A DNA stretch of 64,000 nt from Ophiobolus disseminans (taxonomy: Eukaryota > Ascomycota > Dothideomycetes > Pleosporales > Phaeosphaeriaceae). The notes beneath the pieces were generated by a model. It searched no databases. It was not told the origin of the DNA and worked only from the letters and a program-made list of their open reading frames with translations. How positions within the stretch are numbered: position 1 is the stretch's first letter; each line of letters begins with the position of its first letter. The stretch covers positions 836,476 through 900,475 of the forward strand of contig MU006224.1 in NCBI GenBank assembly GCA_010093685.1. Reading direction: 5' to 3'. Positions 32,745 to 44,548 of this stretch are shown here, piece after piece. Made by a program: the position numbers and the translations under genes.

Positions 32745-35699
32745 TTACTCATCCAGGTATCCAATCTTGCAGAACTGATTAAGGCTCCGAACATCTAATT
32801 GCGCCGTCAACAAGGCACCAAGTAATGTCTCTTTGCGAGGAAGAATGTCTGCCTTTACTTTCCAGCTACTTCCGTTGAAGTCCAATATGTCCATGTCATC
32901 GTCTTCATCATCCTCGTCCTCGTGTGCGTGGCCGTTCATCTGGACGCCTTTGACCAACGTCTCGCCGCCCTTTGACTTGTCGCCTAAGCGTTTCAGCGTC
33001 GATAGCGCACGGTGAACAATGAGATGGAAGCCCTCCCGATCGTGGTCCATCGGTCTTTGCCCACGCGCATTAGGCGGTGGCTGAGGATGTGGAAGAGCAG
33101 CGTCGGTAGCTGAAAGTGACATGGCGAATTTGAGTAGACTGTGCGCCCAACCATCTTCTGACTCGAGCCAGGAGCGACACAGACCACTCTCAGCGCCCGG
33201 GGCGAGACTGGCTAGTATGTCTGCAGCGAGCATACCTTGCATGAGGTAGGCCTTTCTTGACTCCGCAATGCGTGCTTCAAACATGCGCACTTCCTTGGTT
33301 GGCTGTCCCTTCATCTGGTACATTCGGTGTTCAATGTAGTTGCGATCTGGTGCAACAGAAATGGCCAATGCAAATGCTCGTGTCAAAAGGTCATACGAAG
33401 GGGTCGAGGTTGCCTCGTTGACAAAGATTTCCTTGTAATATGTCCGATTTGGGTCATCGCGGGCCAGTAACTTGGCGAGGCTGTCGACTGCAGAAGGAAG
33501 ATATCGGTGTATTTGCGGGTTGAAGGATGTGAATTTGACAGGTTCACTCGGCCTGGGGCAGGGCGCGAAAGCACACAGGAAGTGGAGCACGGCGTATGCG
33601 TCTTCCCGAGATGGTAGCACAATCTTGGCACCAGTGTTGGAGAAGAAAGTGATCACATCTTTCATGAAGTCGAACGTGTTTATGTGTGACCTCAGAAGAA
33701 GCACCCGAGTGCCCACGAGCCGTATGAAGTTGGAGATAAACTTGAGGACGGGGAAGCTAACCAGAGAGGCGTGGTTGACCTCGAGAAAGGAGAGGTTTCT
33801 GAAGATGGTTGTAATTGCGAGTAGGCGATCCGCGGTTCGATCCAAGGTGTAGGCCTTCGTGCCAGCATCCGGGAGATTCTGCAATGTCGCGGCCTCGGCA
33901 CGACAATGATGCAAAACATCCTCGTACGGAGTAAGATCGAGGATATCCGTAACTTCGGGATTATCGTTGCCAAGGATCTCCAATTGTTCTTCTGCAAAGT
34001 CCACCAGAACATCTGTCAGATCTTCGCACTGGGCCAGATCAAATTGGATGGTGTTGTCATATGTTATCCGAGTTAGTGTATCCAGCGCTAATCTGCTTTC
34101 TGCGTGGAGCCCTGATCGTAAACTCATGGTGAGTGCCCGGATATCAATCGCGCCCATTTCTGGCAACAACGGAACATTCGGCTTGTATGTCACGATTGTT
34201 TCAATCATGTCCTTGAAGGTGGATGCATCGAATTCAAGCCCGCCCCACTTGTCCTGCGTTCGATATGCTGGCTGGTATACCCGGGTGCCATCGTCGCTCT
34301 CGATTACTGGCTTCGGTTTCTCTGGCTCTTCGATTTGTTCCACGGCTGCTTCCGCAGAAGCTGCAGGTTGACCAGGTTTCGAGGGTGAAGCTAGCGGTTG
34401 GCTGGCATCTCGTCCTTGTGTAGGAGTCCCTTCTAGTTGTCGCGTGCTGCTTTTTCGCGCGCTACCATCTGGTTGTGGCGTAGTATGTCCGTTTACATCG
34501 GGAAGAGACGCGTGGCGCTGTAGTGGTGTTGACTGCTGCGGCTGTGACGATGGATCGAAACGTTGTGGTTGTGGTGTTTGCTGCATCGGCGTCGCAGAAT
34601 GCCGTTGTTGCTGCTGTTGCTTCATGGCTTCTTGTGATCTCTGCAATTGCTGGAGATATTCCTGTTGTGCAGAGACGTTGCTCTGGCCTCCTGGCATACC
34701 GGGCCTCGTCGGTGACATCTGTTGGGCCATGCCACCCATTTGTCCTTGTTGCTTCAGTACTTGCTGCCTTTGCATGAAAGCACTCTCGTAAATGCTCAAG
34801 TTGTCCTGGTAGATCTGCTGAAGCTCGTGAGGCGCGGTGGGGAACTGCTGCGGGTGTATATTCATCATCTGCGCTACCCGCGGCCATGCTTGCGATTGTG
34901 TGACGTATCGATGGCCTTTGAAGCGCAGTACTACTGAGTAGAGAGTTTGAAGATTGATGGGGCGGCCGGCGACTGTGGGTTGGGGGTTGAAGGGCCTGCC
35001 ATGTTGACCCATTAGCGCTGCGACGTTCTTGATGAAGGATTGCAGCGCATATTGTGGGTTTTGTTGCTGTCCTTGCGCTGGCATCATGCCAGGTTGCATG
35101 GCTGGGTTCTGCATCCCGTTAGGCATTCCGCCGGGCATTGCGCCTGGCATCTGTCCGCCGGCATGTCGTTGCTGCGCTGCCATGTTACTTGCAGCGAGAT
35201 TGCCCATTTGTTGCGACTGTGCCTGGTGCTGCAGGCGCATAGCATATTGTCTCTGGGCCTCCTGCTGCCGACTTTGTAGATTTTGCGACAATTGGACTTG
35301 CTGCACGGGAAACTGGCCATTCGCACTCGGATTGAAGCCCTGGCTCATGGGTGAGTTCTGGAAGCTCATCGGGGACATCTGCGGCGCGTGTGGATTTTGG
35401 GCAGGGGACGCGGTTTGCATCCTCTGGGGGCCCAATTGAGGAGGCGCAAAGTTCTGGTTCTGCATGGTCGGAGAGGGCGTGTGAGTGAAGGGCTGCTGTT
35501 GCTGGAAGCCAAACTGGGGTTGTTGCGACGGAGTCTGGGAACGCGAGAGGGAGAGGGATGCGCCAGTCGAGTCTCGTTTCTGGGGTATTGATGACATTGG
35601 GTAGGATCGCGTGCCGTTCATCTGAGGGTTCGCGATCGCGCTCGGGTCGATGAAGCTCGAGGGATCGTACATGCCGTTCTGGGGAGACTGGAAATCCAT
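32745..35699 (-). CDS. SWI1: Swi1-like ARID subunit of the SWI/SNF chromatin-remodelling complex
   Basis: Single-exon protein of 984 residues. Swi1 is the ARID subunit of SWI/SNF, a nuclear ATP-dependent nucleosome remodeller. The first about 220 residues are Gln/Pro/Met-rich prion-like sequence. The ARID DNA-binding domain lies at about 220-310: LQSFIKNVAALMGQHGRPFN, TLYSVVLRFKGHRYVT, WPRVAQMMNIHP, IYQDNLSIYESAF. A second Gln-rich linker (about 315-470) follows. The C-terminal half is armadillo-like helical sequence with the Swi1 region (GGLEFDASTFKDMIETIVTYKP, ALTMSLRSGLHAESRLALDTL, then IFRNLSFLEVNHASLV). A short acidic run (DEDDEDDDMD) and an ILGALLTAQLDVR-like end close it. Start is the first ATG after the upstream stop. 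Confidence 0.92.
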   Translation of the reverse strand: MDFQSPQNGMYDPSSFIDPSAIANPQMNGTRSYPMSSIPQKRDSTGASLSLSRSQTPSQQPQFGFQQQQPFTHTPSPTMQNQNFAPPQLGPQRMQTASPAQNPHAPQMSPMSFQNSPMSQGFNPSANGQFPVQQVQLSQNLQSRQQEAQRQYAMRLQHQAQSQQMGNLAASNMAAQQRHAGGQMPGAMPGGMPNGMQNPAMQPGMMPAQGQQQNPQYALQSFIKNVAALMGQHGRPFNPQPTVAGRPINLQTLYSVVLRFKGHRYVTQSQAWPRVAQMMNIHPQQFPTAPHELQQIYQDNLSIYESAFMQRQQVLKQQGQMGGMAQQMSPTRPGMPGGQSNVSAQQEYLQQLQRSQEAMKQQQQQRHSATPMQQTPQPQRFDPSSQPQQSTPLQRHASLPDVNGHTTPQPDGSARKSSTRQLEGTPTQGRDASQPLASPSKPGQPAASAEAAVEQIEEPEKPKPVIESDDGTRVYQPAYRTQDKWGGLEFDASTFKDMIETIVTYKPNVPLLPEMGAIDIRALTMSLRSGLHAESRLALDTLTRITYDNTIQFDLAQCEDLTDVLVDFAEEQLEILGNDNPEVTDILDLTPYEDVLHHCRAEAATLQNLPDAGTKAYTLDRTADRLLAITTIFRNLSFLEVNHASLVSFPVLKFISNFIRLVGTRVLLLRSHINTFDFMKDVITFFSNTGAKIVLPSREDAYAVLHFLCAFAPCPRPSEPVKFTSFNPQIHRYLPSAVDSLAKLLARDDPNRTYYKEIFVNEATSTPSYDLLTRAFALAISVAPDRNYIEHRMYQMKGQPTKEVRMFEARIAESRKAYLMQGMLAADILASLAPGAESGLCRSWLESEDGWAHSLLKFAMSLSATDAALPHPQPPPNARGQRPMDHDREGFHLIVHRALSTLKRLGDKSKGGETLVKGVQMNGHAHEDEDDEDDDMDILDFNGSSWKVKADILPRKETLLGALLTAQLDVRSLNQFCKIGYLDE

Positions 35700-37338
35700 G
35701 ATGCGCGGTTACGGCAGGCGCCTGTGAGCGATGGCGGAGGACGGTGAAGGGAAGCGACGTCTGGTGAGCAGAGGGCGTGGTCCGAGATGCGCACGTGAGG
35801 GCATTCAATCCACCTGGCGAGCGACCTGTTAGCAAGCATGTTGATGTTTGGATAAACGCGACTTGACACCGCAGCGCCCGGGCGAGGCGCAGTAGAGGTA
35901 CAGAATAGGAGAACGCAAGAGCAGAGAAACACACACCATGCGACTGTTGATGGACGCTAAAACGATCTTCTCATCAGGGCAGGACGGGGGAGAGTCGGCT
36001 TGGGATGCGGTCGATAGGTCACGTACCGCACGCTCTGGACGCGATGCGTCGTTGTATGGGCTGCGGCGGAGATTCAGCACGAGAACCTGGCGGAGCTAGC
36101 CGCTTCAGGAGGGCGCATCACGTGCGCCAGGCGCGACAACTGGAGAGCAGACGGCAATGGCAAAGCGTCCACAGTCGCAAGCGGAGGATGTGTATACAGG
36201 CGCAACTATTGTCGCATCAGGATCAGAGCACGCGTTTACGCGTCGTCGACCAGTGGAGTGGCTGCGTCCGGCAAGCCCTCTAACCTTAATCTGCCTCCGC
36301 ACGCGCGGGTCATTTGCCCGCTGTGACACGGAAACACATGTCCACTGGCCTCTCTCTCCACTTATTACATCACTCATGTTCCTGCAGAAATGGCGCTGTT
36401 ATCTGGCGCGGCCGCATACTGGGCGTGGCCCGAATCGCTTGATTCTCCGCGAGACCACCGGTCTGGCGCCGTCACAAACACATCCTATATACTTGCACCT
36501 TTTCGCCTCGCAGAGATTCGACGGAAAGAACCGTATACCTATAGTTTGAGTTTGCATAGAGCACGTATGGGCTTATACTCAGAGGTCGTTCTTCGGCATC
36601 ACTCATCCTTCATGACATCGCTGATAGCAGTGTCCTCGTGAATAGCAAAATGCCTGCTCCAGACAGGCGGAACGAAAAGACACTCACATTGAGGGTTCAA
36701 ACGATGGCCATGGTAAATCTCGAGAAAAAGAAATCCGTGACGGCAGGCTGTCATCTGGCGCAGTGCAGGTCAACCGTTTCGCTGTCTGACAAGGGTTCCG
36801 GACCATGCGACCCGATCTGCGTAGTGTCGTACTGCTCGGTGCCACAGTGGCAATGTCGCAGCCAGTTGGTTCCCTTTACGAGGTAAGCTGAGATGGGCGA
36901 CTGTAGATCGAGGCAAGGGTCTCTCGTAGGATTTGGTTGCTCACGACATCATCCTTGGTGCTCTAGGTAGGCCATCGACGTGAGTGTGGTGGTGAAACAT
37001 GGTGAGTGATAGTAAAAGTGATCTGGAAAACGGGTTGTGAATGAGGAATGTGGCACTTGGTCAAACCATCCAGAATAGCAGGCACCAATCCTTTAAGTAC
37101 TTGAGGTTGCGCTGCATTTCACGCTGCCAAAGAGCGTTCAGTTTCGTGGGTGACTGTCGACGACCACGTGACATCGGAGCTTAGCGTCCCAGAGCCCGAT
37201 CGCGCCTTCCACGAGCCGCATCAACAGTGCGACAGACACCGATACACGCCCGTACTCACCGCACCAACCACCTGCTCTCGCTACTTGCAACGACTATCCA
37301 TCACCCAACCGCCCAGAAACCCGCACAACTCCATCACC
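35700..37338. other. Intergenic between SWI1 and RPT3 (divergent), about 1.6 kb
   Basis: Divergent regulatory interval. Short frames at 36005-36549 and 36638-36886 are not supported. No TATA box, repeat or RNA gene stands out. Confidence 0.6.
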
Positions 37339-38700
37339 ATGGCTGACGCCGCCGTCGAGAACCCGGCCAACACGGTCCCGCCGCACAAGAAGCAGCTCCC
37401 GTCATCGATACCGAACTTCGACACTCTCGAGGGCTTCTCTACGGATGGCAGCGATGACTACTCCACATTCAAGAAGCTCCAGCGGCAATTAGAGTAGGTC
37501 CGCCAGCATGTCTTACCCATAACGGACAGCTAACCAAAGCAGGTACATCCACCTCCAAGAGGAGTACATCAAGGACGAGCAGCGGAGTCTGAAGCGTGAG
37601 CTGGTGAGAGCACAAGAAGAGATCAAGCGCATCCAGAGTGTGCCGCTGGTCATCGGACAGTTCATGGAGGCCATCGACCAGAAGTAAGCATGCGACAAAC
37701 ACGGCCACGACCCCAAGCTAACAGCAGCAGCACTGGCATTGTACAGTCATCAACGGGTAGCAACTATGTCGTCCGCATCCTCTCGACCCTCGACCGCGAA
37801 CTCCTGAAGCCATCTTCTTCTGTTGCCCTGCACCGCCACTCGAATGCGCTCGTCGACATTCTGCCACCTGAGGCGGACTCGTCTATTGCCATGCTTGGTC
37901 AAGATGAGAAGCCCGACGTAACATATGCCGACGTTGGAGGTCTGGATATGCAAAAGCAAGAGATCCGGGAAGCTGTCGAGCTACCACTCACACACTTCGA
38001 CCTCTACAAACAAATTGGTATCGACCCACCGCGCGGTGTGCTGTTGTACGGGCCGCCAGGAACCGGAAAGACGATGTTGGTCAAGGCCGTGGCGAACAGC
38101 ACAACGGCGTCTTTCATCCGAGTGGTCGGTTCGGAGTTCGTACAAAAGTACCTGGGTGAGGGTCCGCGTATGGTCCGCGACGTCTTCCGAATGGCGCGAG
38201 AGAACTCGCCGTCCATCATCTTCATCGATGAGATCGACGCTATTGCTACAAAACGATTCGACGCGCAGACGGGTGCCGACCGAGAGGTACAGCGTATTCT
38301 TCTCGAGCTGCTGAATCAGATGGACGGTTTTGACCAGACGTCCAACGTCAAGGTCATCATGGCGACCAACCGTGCCGACACCCTTGACCCCGCGCTGCTC
38401 CGTCCCGGTCGTCTCGACCGGAAGATCGAGTTTCCATCGCTAAAAGATCGCCGCGAGCGCCGCCTGATCTTCTCCACCATCGCCAGCAAGATGAGCCTGT
38501 CTCCTGAGGTGGACCTGGACAGTTTAATCGTGCGAAACGATCCCTTGTCCGGTGCCATTATTGCGGCCATCATGCAAGAGGCAGGTCTGAGGGCGGTGCG
38601 CAAGAACCGGTACAACATCATCCAGGCAGATCTGGAGGAGGCGTACACGAGCCAGGTCAAGGGCACCACCGAGGCAGACAAGTTTGACTTTTACAAGTGA
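37339..38700 (+). CDS. RPT3: 26S proteasome regulatory ATPase subunit Rpt3 (6B)
   Basis: Exons are 37339-37493, 37543-37683 and 37731-38700, giving 421 residues. Rpt3 is one of six AAA+ ATPases in the 19S base ring that unfold and translocate ubiquitinated substrates. An N-terminal coiled coil ([22 protein letters not shown]) leads to the OB domain ([28 protein letters not shown]). The AAA domain has Walker A GPPGTGKT, the pore-loop segment [18 protein letters not shown], Walker [15 protein letters not shown], sensor/arginine-finger region [25 protein letters not shown], and the C-terminal FDFYK. Rpt3 is identified by the [22 protein letters not shown] block. Exon 3 follows a CAGCAGCAG run; the last AG restores the family's DQNTGIV. 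Confidence 0.96.
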
Positions 38701-40298
38701 GCGGTTTTGCCGTTGCAGCTTGGTATCGAGGGGCACAAGGAAGCAGTATTGTACACTACGAATAGACCTGGACTTCTTTCGTCGTTATCCTGGATGCGGA
38801 ATTATATCAAATACATCTGTGTAATGGCATGAGATACGACTAAAATTCTGATACCTTAAACATCCCCATGAATCCTGTCATGTCCAGAGCATCGTGCATT
38901 TTGCCATAGCATACGGGTGAGTAGGTTCACGGTCATACTGATGTATTAGAAGCGAAAACATACCAAACAGATTCCTCTCTTCGTCACTATTTTCACCTCC
39001 CCTTTCACGAACACACGTACACATACCCAGCTCAAGCAGGAATAACTTTTCAAAATATACTTCCCTGTTAAACTCGTCTCTGCATTATTCACATTTCCTT
39101 TATTTGAGTGTGAACGCAAAGCGTTGAACGAAAGTAATGGGAATTTGGAAGAGGTTTCATAGCAGACATAATAGCCTCTACATGTTGCTAGTTTTGTGAA
39201 TATGATCAAAGGCATTTCAGAATAAGCACATCGATTGAGAGTATGAAATGCGATCGCTAATTCGTTTAATCGTTTCCATATACTAGATATTCTAGATATC
39301 CATATCTGCGCTGCGCTATGTTTTATCACAACTGTATGTGCGGACGCGCCACACTCCAGTCTTCTTGGTTTGGGCGCGGTGGAGTGAAGGAGTGAAGAGG
39401 ATGTAGGTATCCGTTGTAGAGGATGTTTAGATGACGCATTGTGTAAGTATGGAGAGGGACGACGGAACGAGAGGATAGTGCGGGGATAAGCGTTAGAATT
39501 GTAATCGTGGATATTGAGGGGTTGTGGAAATCATAGATGAGTGATATCTTAGGTAATTGTCGGGCTGTTTGCAGGCTTTGGTTAGTGTTATTCATGTGGA
39601 AAGTGTGTTGGTACATGAGCTTCGGATAGTTCTATCTGTGACTTGTATGAGTCGTGTGTGGGGTAAGGTTGTTAAGATGTACAAGTCAAGATGTATATTG
39701 AGGGTTTCTAGGTCGGCATGTTCTGTCATCACATCGATATAGGTCGTACATGGTCATCTTTTGGCATATCTCTTTCCAATACTGAAGCAAAAACATCACA
39801 AACAACATTCCACAAATAATATAAATATCCACATTCAATTCACTCCATCTATCTACCTCATGCATCCCACCCAGACCTCCAACCCCATCCAAAGCAATAA
39901 CTACCCACCCCACCAACCCTCTATCCTACAATCAGAAAAAAAGCATCGCAGCGTCTATTAACCACACTCACGCAAAAACCTCATCATCAGCAGAAAAAGA
40001 AAAAAATGCAATTCCGCGGCCATACAGCCCGTACTATACTAAAAGATACATTTGCCCCAGCCGAGATAATGTAAACCGCAACTAAAAACAAGGGAGAGGA
40101 AAATAACAAGCACTGCTGGAGCGCCCCCGCATCAACCTTGTGTATTTGGGGGGAGTGGGGTGATGCCGCTCGTGGTATCATGCATGCGCGACGCAAGACG
40201 GACAAAGGGAAAATCCAGGGTAGTAGTGGTGGTCTTTTTTCTGCTATGCAAAGGATCGAGATGATGGGGAAAGGAAATAATGTATGCATGGAGTGCGT
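38701..40298. other. Convergent intergenic region, AT-rich in its middle
   Basis: About 1.6 kb between the 3' ends of RPT3 and the PIP5K gene. The stretch from about 39000 to 40000 is AT-rich with no credible frame and probably contains 3' UTR sequence of both genes. Confidence 0.6.
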
Positions 40299-43191
40299 TT
40301 AGCTGATGCGGATGGTCGTTTCTAGAGGTGTGCGTGGTAACTCTTTGTCCACTGAGCTTCGCCCTCTCATCTCCTTCGGTGGTGTTGGTGGACCGGAGTG
40401 GCGGTGGTTGTAGGCGTCGTCTTTGGGTGGCGTAGGGGGTCGACCTTCGCTGGAAGCTGTGCCTGAGTCTTTTGGTGGTGTTGGCGGTGGTCGGCCGTGT
40501 GGATCATCTCTTGATCGTGATCTCGACCGTGATGGAAGGCCGAGATGGGATTCCTTTTGTGGTGGTGCTGGTGGAGATAGTTGTCCGTTTCCTTGTGATG
40601 CACTGCGGTCGCTGCGCCCGCCTACGCTGGATGACTCCCCAGCTTCTTCCACTACAGGTAGGGTCATTCCAATCTCACCGCGTTCTGCGGAAGGGCTGCG
40701 TACAGCTTTCATATCGCGATTTGGTACGTCTTCTTCGCTACGGCCCCGTCGTCTAGAGCGCTCGGCCTGCACCTCGGCCTTTTCCAGAACACGCTCAGTT
40801 GAATGCTGCTCGGATGCCGTGTGGTTGATGCCCGAGATGACAGGGTCGTATTCGGGGTGTGCGGCTTCTTGTCGCTTTTCCCTTTCGGCAGCTTCCTTGG
40901 TCTTTGTAACCGCGCTGATAAACTTGACGAATCGATCACCGTATCTTTCGGGAGGAATCGCGGAGATCTGAGACTCCGTGTTTGCCAGGCCTTTGATAAA
41001 GTGCTCCATGCGTTTGATGAGGGAATACTACAATTGGTCAGCGCACATCCTGATCTCGAATTCGTCAATACTTACATGCGTGAGACAGTCAATGATACCA
41101 AGATAGTAGATTTCTTCGCCAGGAACATCATGCTCATGCGTGGCTTGGAAACCACCATCATCCTGGTAGAAGTAGAAGTTTCTCTTAGGATCTTGCAGCT
41201 CGTCAGGCATCTTACTTGATGTTTGCTCCATCGGTACCGGTTTCTGGGTTTTAACCATTTGGCGTAGTTCTCTCGCTTTCCTTGAGGCTTCCAATTTTGA
41301 CGGTGTCCGCATAAGCATGTTAGGTTGTGGTTCTTCCGCAGCCTCGCCGCCCGGCTGAAACACTTTGAGTGTCTTGTCTCGCAAGTTCTCTTCGTTGCCC
41401 TTCTCCAGATCGTGAATGCCGACGAGGAGCGAGTAGTCCATGATGTGCAAACGCTGAAGCAACTTCACATCCTTTTGCATCTGCTCGATGAACATCTTCT
41501 TCTTCGTCGGCCCAAACTCCAAGTGTAGATCTCTCCGCAGCCAGTTTAGATCCTTCAGTGTTGCGCGGGGATTAGCCGCCAGCTCCTCCTCTTTGAAGTC
41601 GCGCCCGATTGTGGACCCCTTCAAGTCAAATGTGCGATGGATGTCTCGATGCGGTGGGAATAAGTTGTTCATGACGACGAAGTGAATTTTGCGTCCGTAG
41701 GGTATCTTTACGCGATGCAGGCCGTAAAACTGGGAAAGAAGGGTGTTTGGGTTTTCTTGGACGTGGTTGTAGTAGTCCTTTAGAATTTTGCGGAGGAACT
41801 TGTGCTCGGCGTGGTGGATGGTCTTGATGATGTACTTGTAGTCTCGAGAGAAATAGAAAAAGCTACCGCTTTTGCCCGGGGAGCCAAGCTCGGAAAGGAT
41901 GTACTTGCTGGTTAGCGATACGAGATAGTCGGCAGGATCAAGCTTGAAGGTGGATCGGAGATGGCGGAAGACCCATGGAGCATAGTCCTTGAACTTGAAG
42001 TCGTACTTTGCAGAGGGCGTAAGCTCATTGCCGGTACTACACGGACGTTAGCATACTGTGAACGGAGAGTTGTACAGGCCACCCAGACTCAAGGAAACTG
42101 AACTCCAACAGATGTTTGACGAGATGAGGAAAGCCGGGCGGCACGTACATGTCAAAGGAGAACTTGTGCTTCGCGTCGAAATCGGCGTCGGTCAGGTCTC
42201 GGTCCATCTTGGCGTTAGTTCGTGAGACGGTGAAGCGGATGCCCGTCAGCATGTTGTAGGCCGTGACCCAGTTGACGTGGTGCTGATCGACTTTGGTTCC
42301 GACAACCACGCGGTCCTCGTCCTCATCCTCCTTCCTCTTCCTTTTGCTTGCCCGCTTCTGTCGTATGTGCTCGGCCCAGCGGGCTGCGTCCTCGTCTTGG
42401 GGCACCTCGTCGAGATGCATGTCTGAGTTGATGGATCGTGTGGTCCTACGCACAAGGGACATGGACCCCCTCCGGCGACCACCGGCCGTTGGCGAGAAGC
42501 GGCCGCTGGCCGAGATGACGTCGTCGGTGTTGTTTTGGGCGTCGCGGGCGCGTGAAGTCGAGAGCTTGGGGACTTCAAGGGTGTGACGCTGCTGCAAACG
42601 GTAGGGATGCGGTGATGCGACGGGGGCGTTGTGATTGAAGGCAGGCGGTGACGAGACGCGATGCGCCGAGGTGGGCGCTAGCAGGCTGGCGGCATCGGCG
42701 GGTTGGGACTGTTGCGGTGGTGCAGCGGACTCGGGCACAAGGTCTTTGCTGACCTCCTTGGTCCCATCGAGTGAGTCCATCTGGCCCAGCTTAACGTGCG
42801 TGGTCCCTCCGCAGCTGTCCTTGGTGTCGCTACTGTACACGGACGCGAAGTAGCCGTCGTCTCTTTGGGGCTCGTTGGAGGCTTCGCGCTTCTCTGAGGA
42901 TGTCTCCTCGTGCGACGTGCGCTTATCAATGCCCGTCGGCTTGGTAGGCCGGCCGTTCGGGATCGACTGCATGGCGGGCGAGGCATTGGGCAGGCTGCCA
43001 TTCATCTTGACGGCGCTGCCGTTGGACTGCCTCGCTCCATTCTCCCTCCCGAGGGGCGAGCGGTCCAAGGAGGTGCGCGTGGGCAGACTGAAGTTGGGGT
43101 GTGGATGCGAGGTCTGGTAGGAAGGGTGGTGGTCGCTGGTGTCGGGCGCATACGAGGGCATTATCTGGGACTCATGGATGGTCACGCTCAT
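40299..43191 (-). CDS. MSS4: Phosphatidylinositol-4-phosphate 5-kinase
   Basis: Exons are 42149-43191, 41076-42036 and 40299-41027, giving 910 residues. The enzyme makes PI(4,5)P2 at the plasma membrane, controlling actin and Rho signalling. The first about 300 residues are disordered and Ser/Pro-rich. The kinase domain runs from about residue 290: [36 protein letters not shown], the Gly-rich [23 protein letters not shown] (nucleotide loop and catalytic Lys), [24 protein letters not shown] (catalytic Asp), [25 protein letters not shown] (activation/specificity loop), and [15 protein letters not shown]. The C-terminal tail has repeated PPTPPK motifs (three PPxPPK copies), likely SH3 or WW ligands. 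The codon before the ATG at 43191 is TTG. A further upstream exon is possible. Confidence 0.94.
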
Positions 43192-44548
43192 CAACGAGGC
43201 AGTCTTTCCTCCGGGGAGCTGCGGCGGCGGAGTGGTGGACGCCAGCTTTGGGGCTTGCGGGCTGTGGCTGGTGAATGGATGCTATGTTGCTACAGAGATG
43301 GCAGCGGGGATGACGTTGTTTGGCCGGCGCGCGGAACGATGCGGGCGTGGGTGGCGGCGGAGTAGGGCACCCTCAGATGGCCGTGGTGACGATGAAGGTA
43401 AGAGTGTCGCAAGAATGGCAGCGCGTGTGCTGGAGAGCGGGAGTTGACTTTGGCAGACAACTGCATCACCAATGTCAGCCGTGATCCGGCTTGCGCGCTT
43501 GGCGTTGCTCGGGCCTTTCCAATTATCGAAATTGCAGCACCAACACCGCGACGACCGGCAATCTTGCGCTTAGTCGACTTGGAGAAATAGACAAACTCAC
43601 AGAACGACGCGACGAGTCTTTGCGACGACGTCTAGAGTCTTGCACCGTGGTTGAACTTGACTTCATGGTATATCCAGGGGAACATTCGTGATCCCTCAGG
43701 AGATTGGCAGCTGGAAACCAGACTATTTCGGGAGAGCTGCTCTCTGCACTGCGCCACATCCCCAATTCCAACAGCTCGGTTTGGGCGTTTCGCGCAGCCG
43801 CAGCCTGTACTTTTAACGCCTCATTACTGTCCCGGGGACCGTGCAGTCATCAAAGGAGAAGAACGCGTCTTCGTGCACTTCAGCTGGAGCTCAGAGACAC
43901 AACCGCGCCCATCCTTGCAGACCACGTTCGCACCTCGGCCGGCTCGGAGCGTCGGGCAAGGTGAGGCAGCCCTGCAACTATCGCCTACGCGCTATCGACG
44001 CTTCCATGCACCTGGGAGATTGGCCATGGAAGGTGACGTCGCGCATTTCGTCCGTGAAGCTTGATCGCATCGCGACTGGTCATTTGCTGTATAGGTCTAC
44101 GAATACGACGAGAGCATATAGTGTATTGCTTGAGCATCCTACACATGTTTTCAGGTTGCACCTTCTGGACTACCGCACTACTCGTGCCAAAAATGCCTCC
44201 TGTTCTACCATCCCTCCAATCGACCTATTGCCAAATTTACCAAGTTGTCGACATCCTTCGCTTCGTCCTCTTTTAGGAGAGATACAGGAGGCCTGTCGGA
44301 ATCTGGTATCATACGATCCACGCCGAGATCAACTGCCTAGAGTTGTTCCCGGAGGTACACAGCGTGGGAAACATACTGTTGATATTTGTTGCCCATCGAG
44401 AGGCACACCGCCTGCTTTCTTGTTCAAGAACGGCGAACCTCCATGTGGTAAGGACTTAGCGACAGTGCATAGAGTGGTGTGCTGCATCTGATGGACGGCT
44501 GATCTTTGGCCGTCCATGTTCAAGAATAAGAGAGAGCGTGGGTGCATC
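43192..44548. other. Intergenic, about 1.36 kb
   Basis: Three overlapping plus-strand frames (43651-44491) use different phases and show no domain; treated as non-coding. Includes the PIP5K promoter. Confidence 0.55.

Noticed and set aside
34444..35439. Cys-rich plus-strand frames opposite SWI1
   Set aside because: Antisense reading of Gln-rich (CAG/CAA) and Met/Pro codons produces artificial Cys/Leu-rich frames.
43651..44491. Overlapping plus-strand frames upstream of the MBL-like gene
   Set aside because: Three frames in different phases cover the same DNA, with no domain and no consistent splice path.
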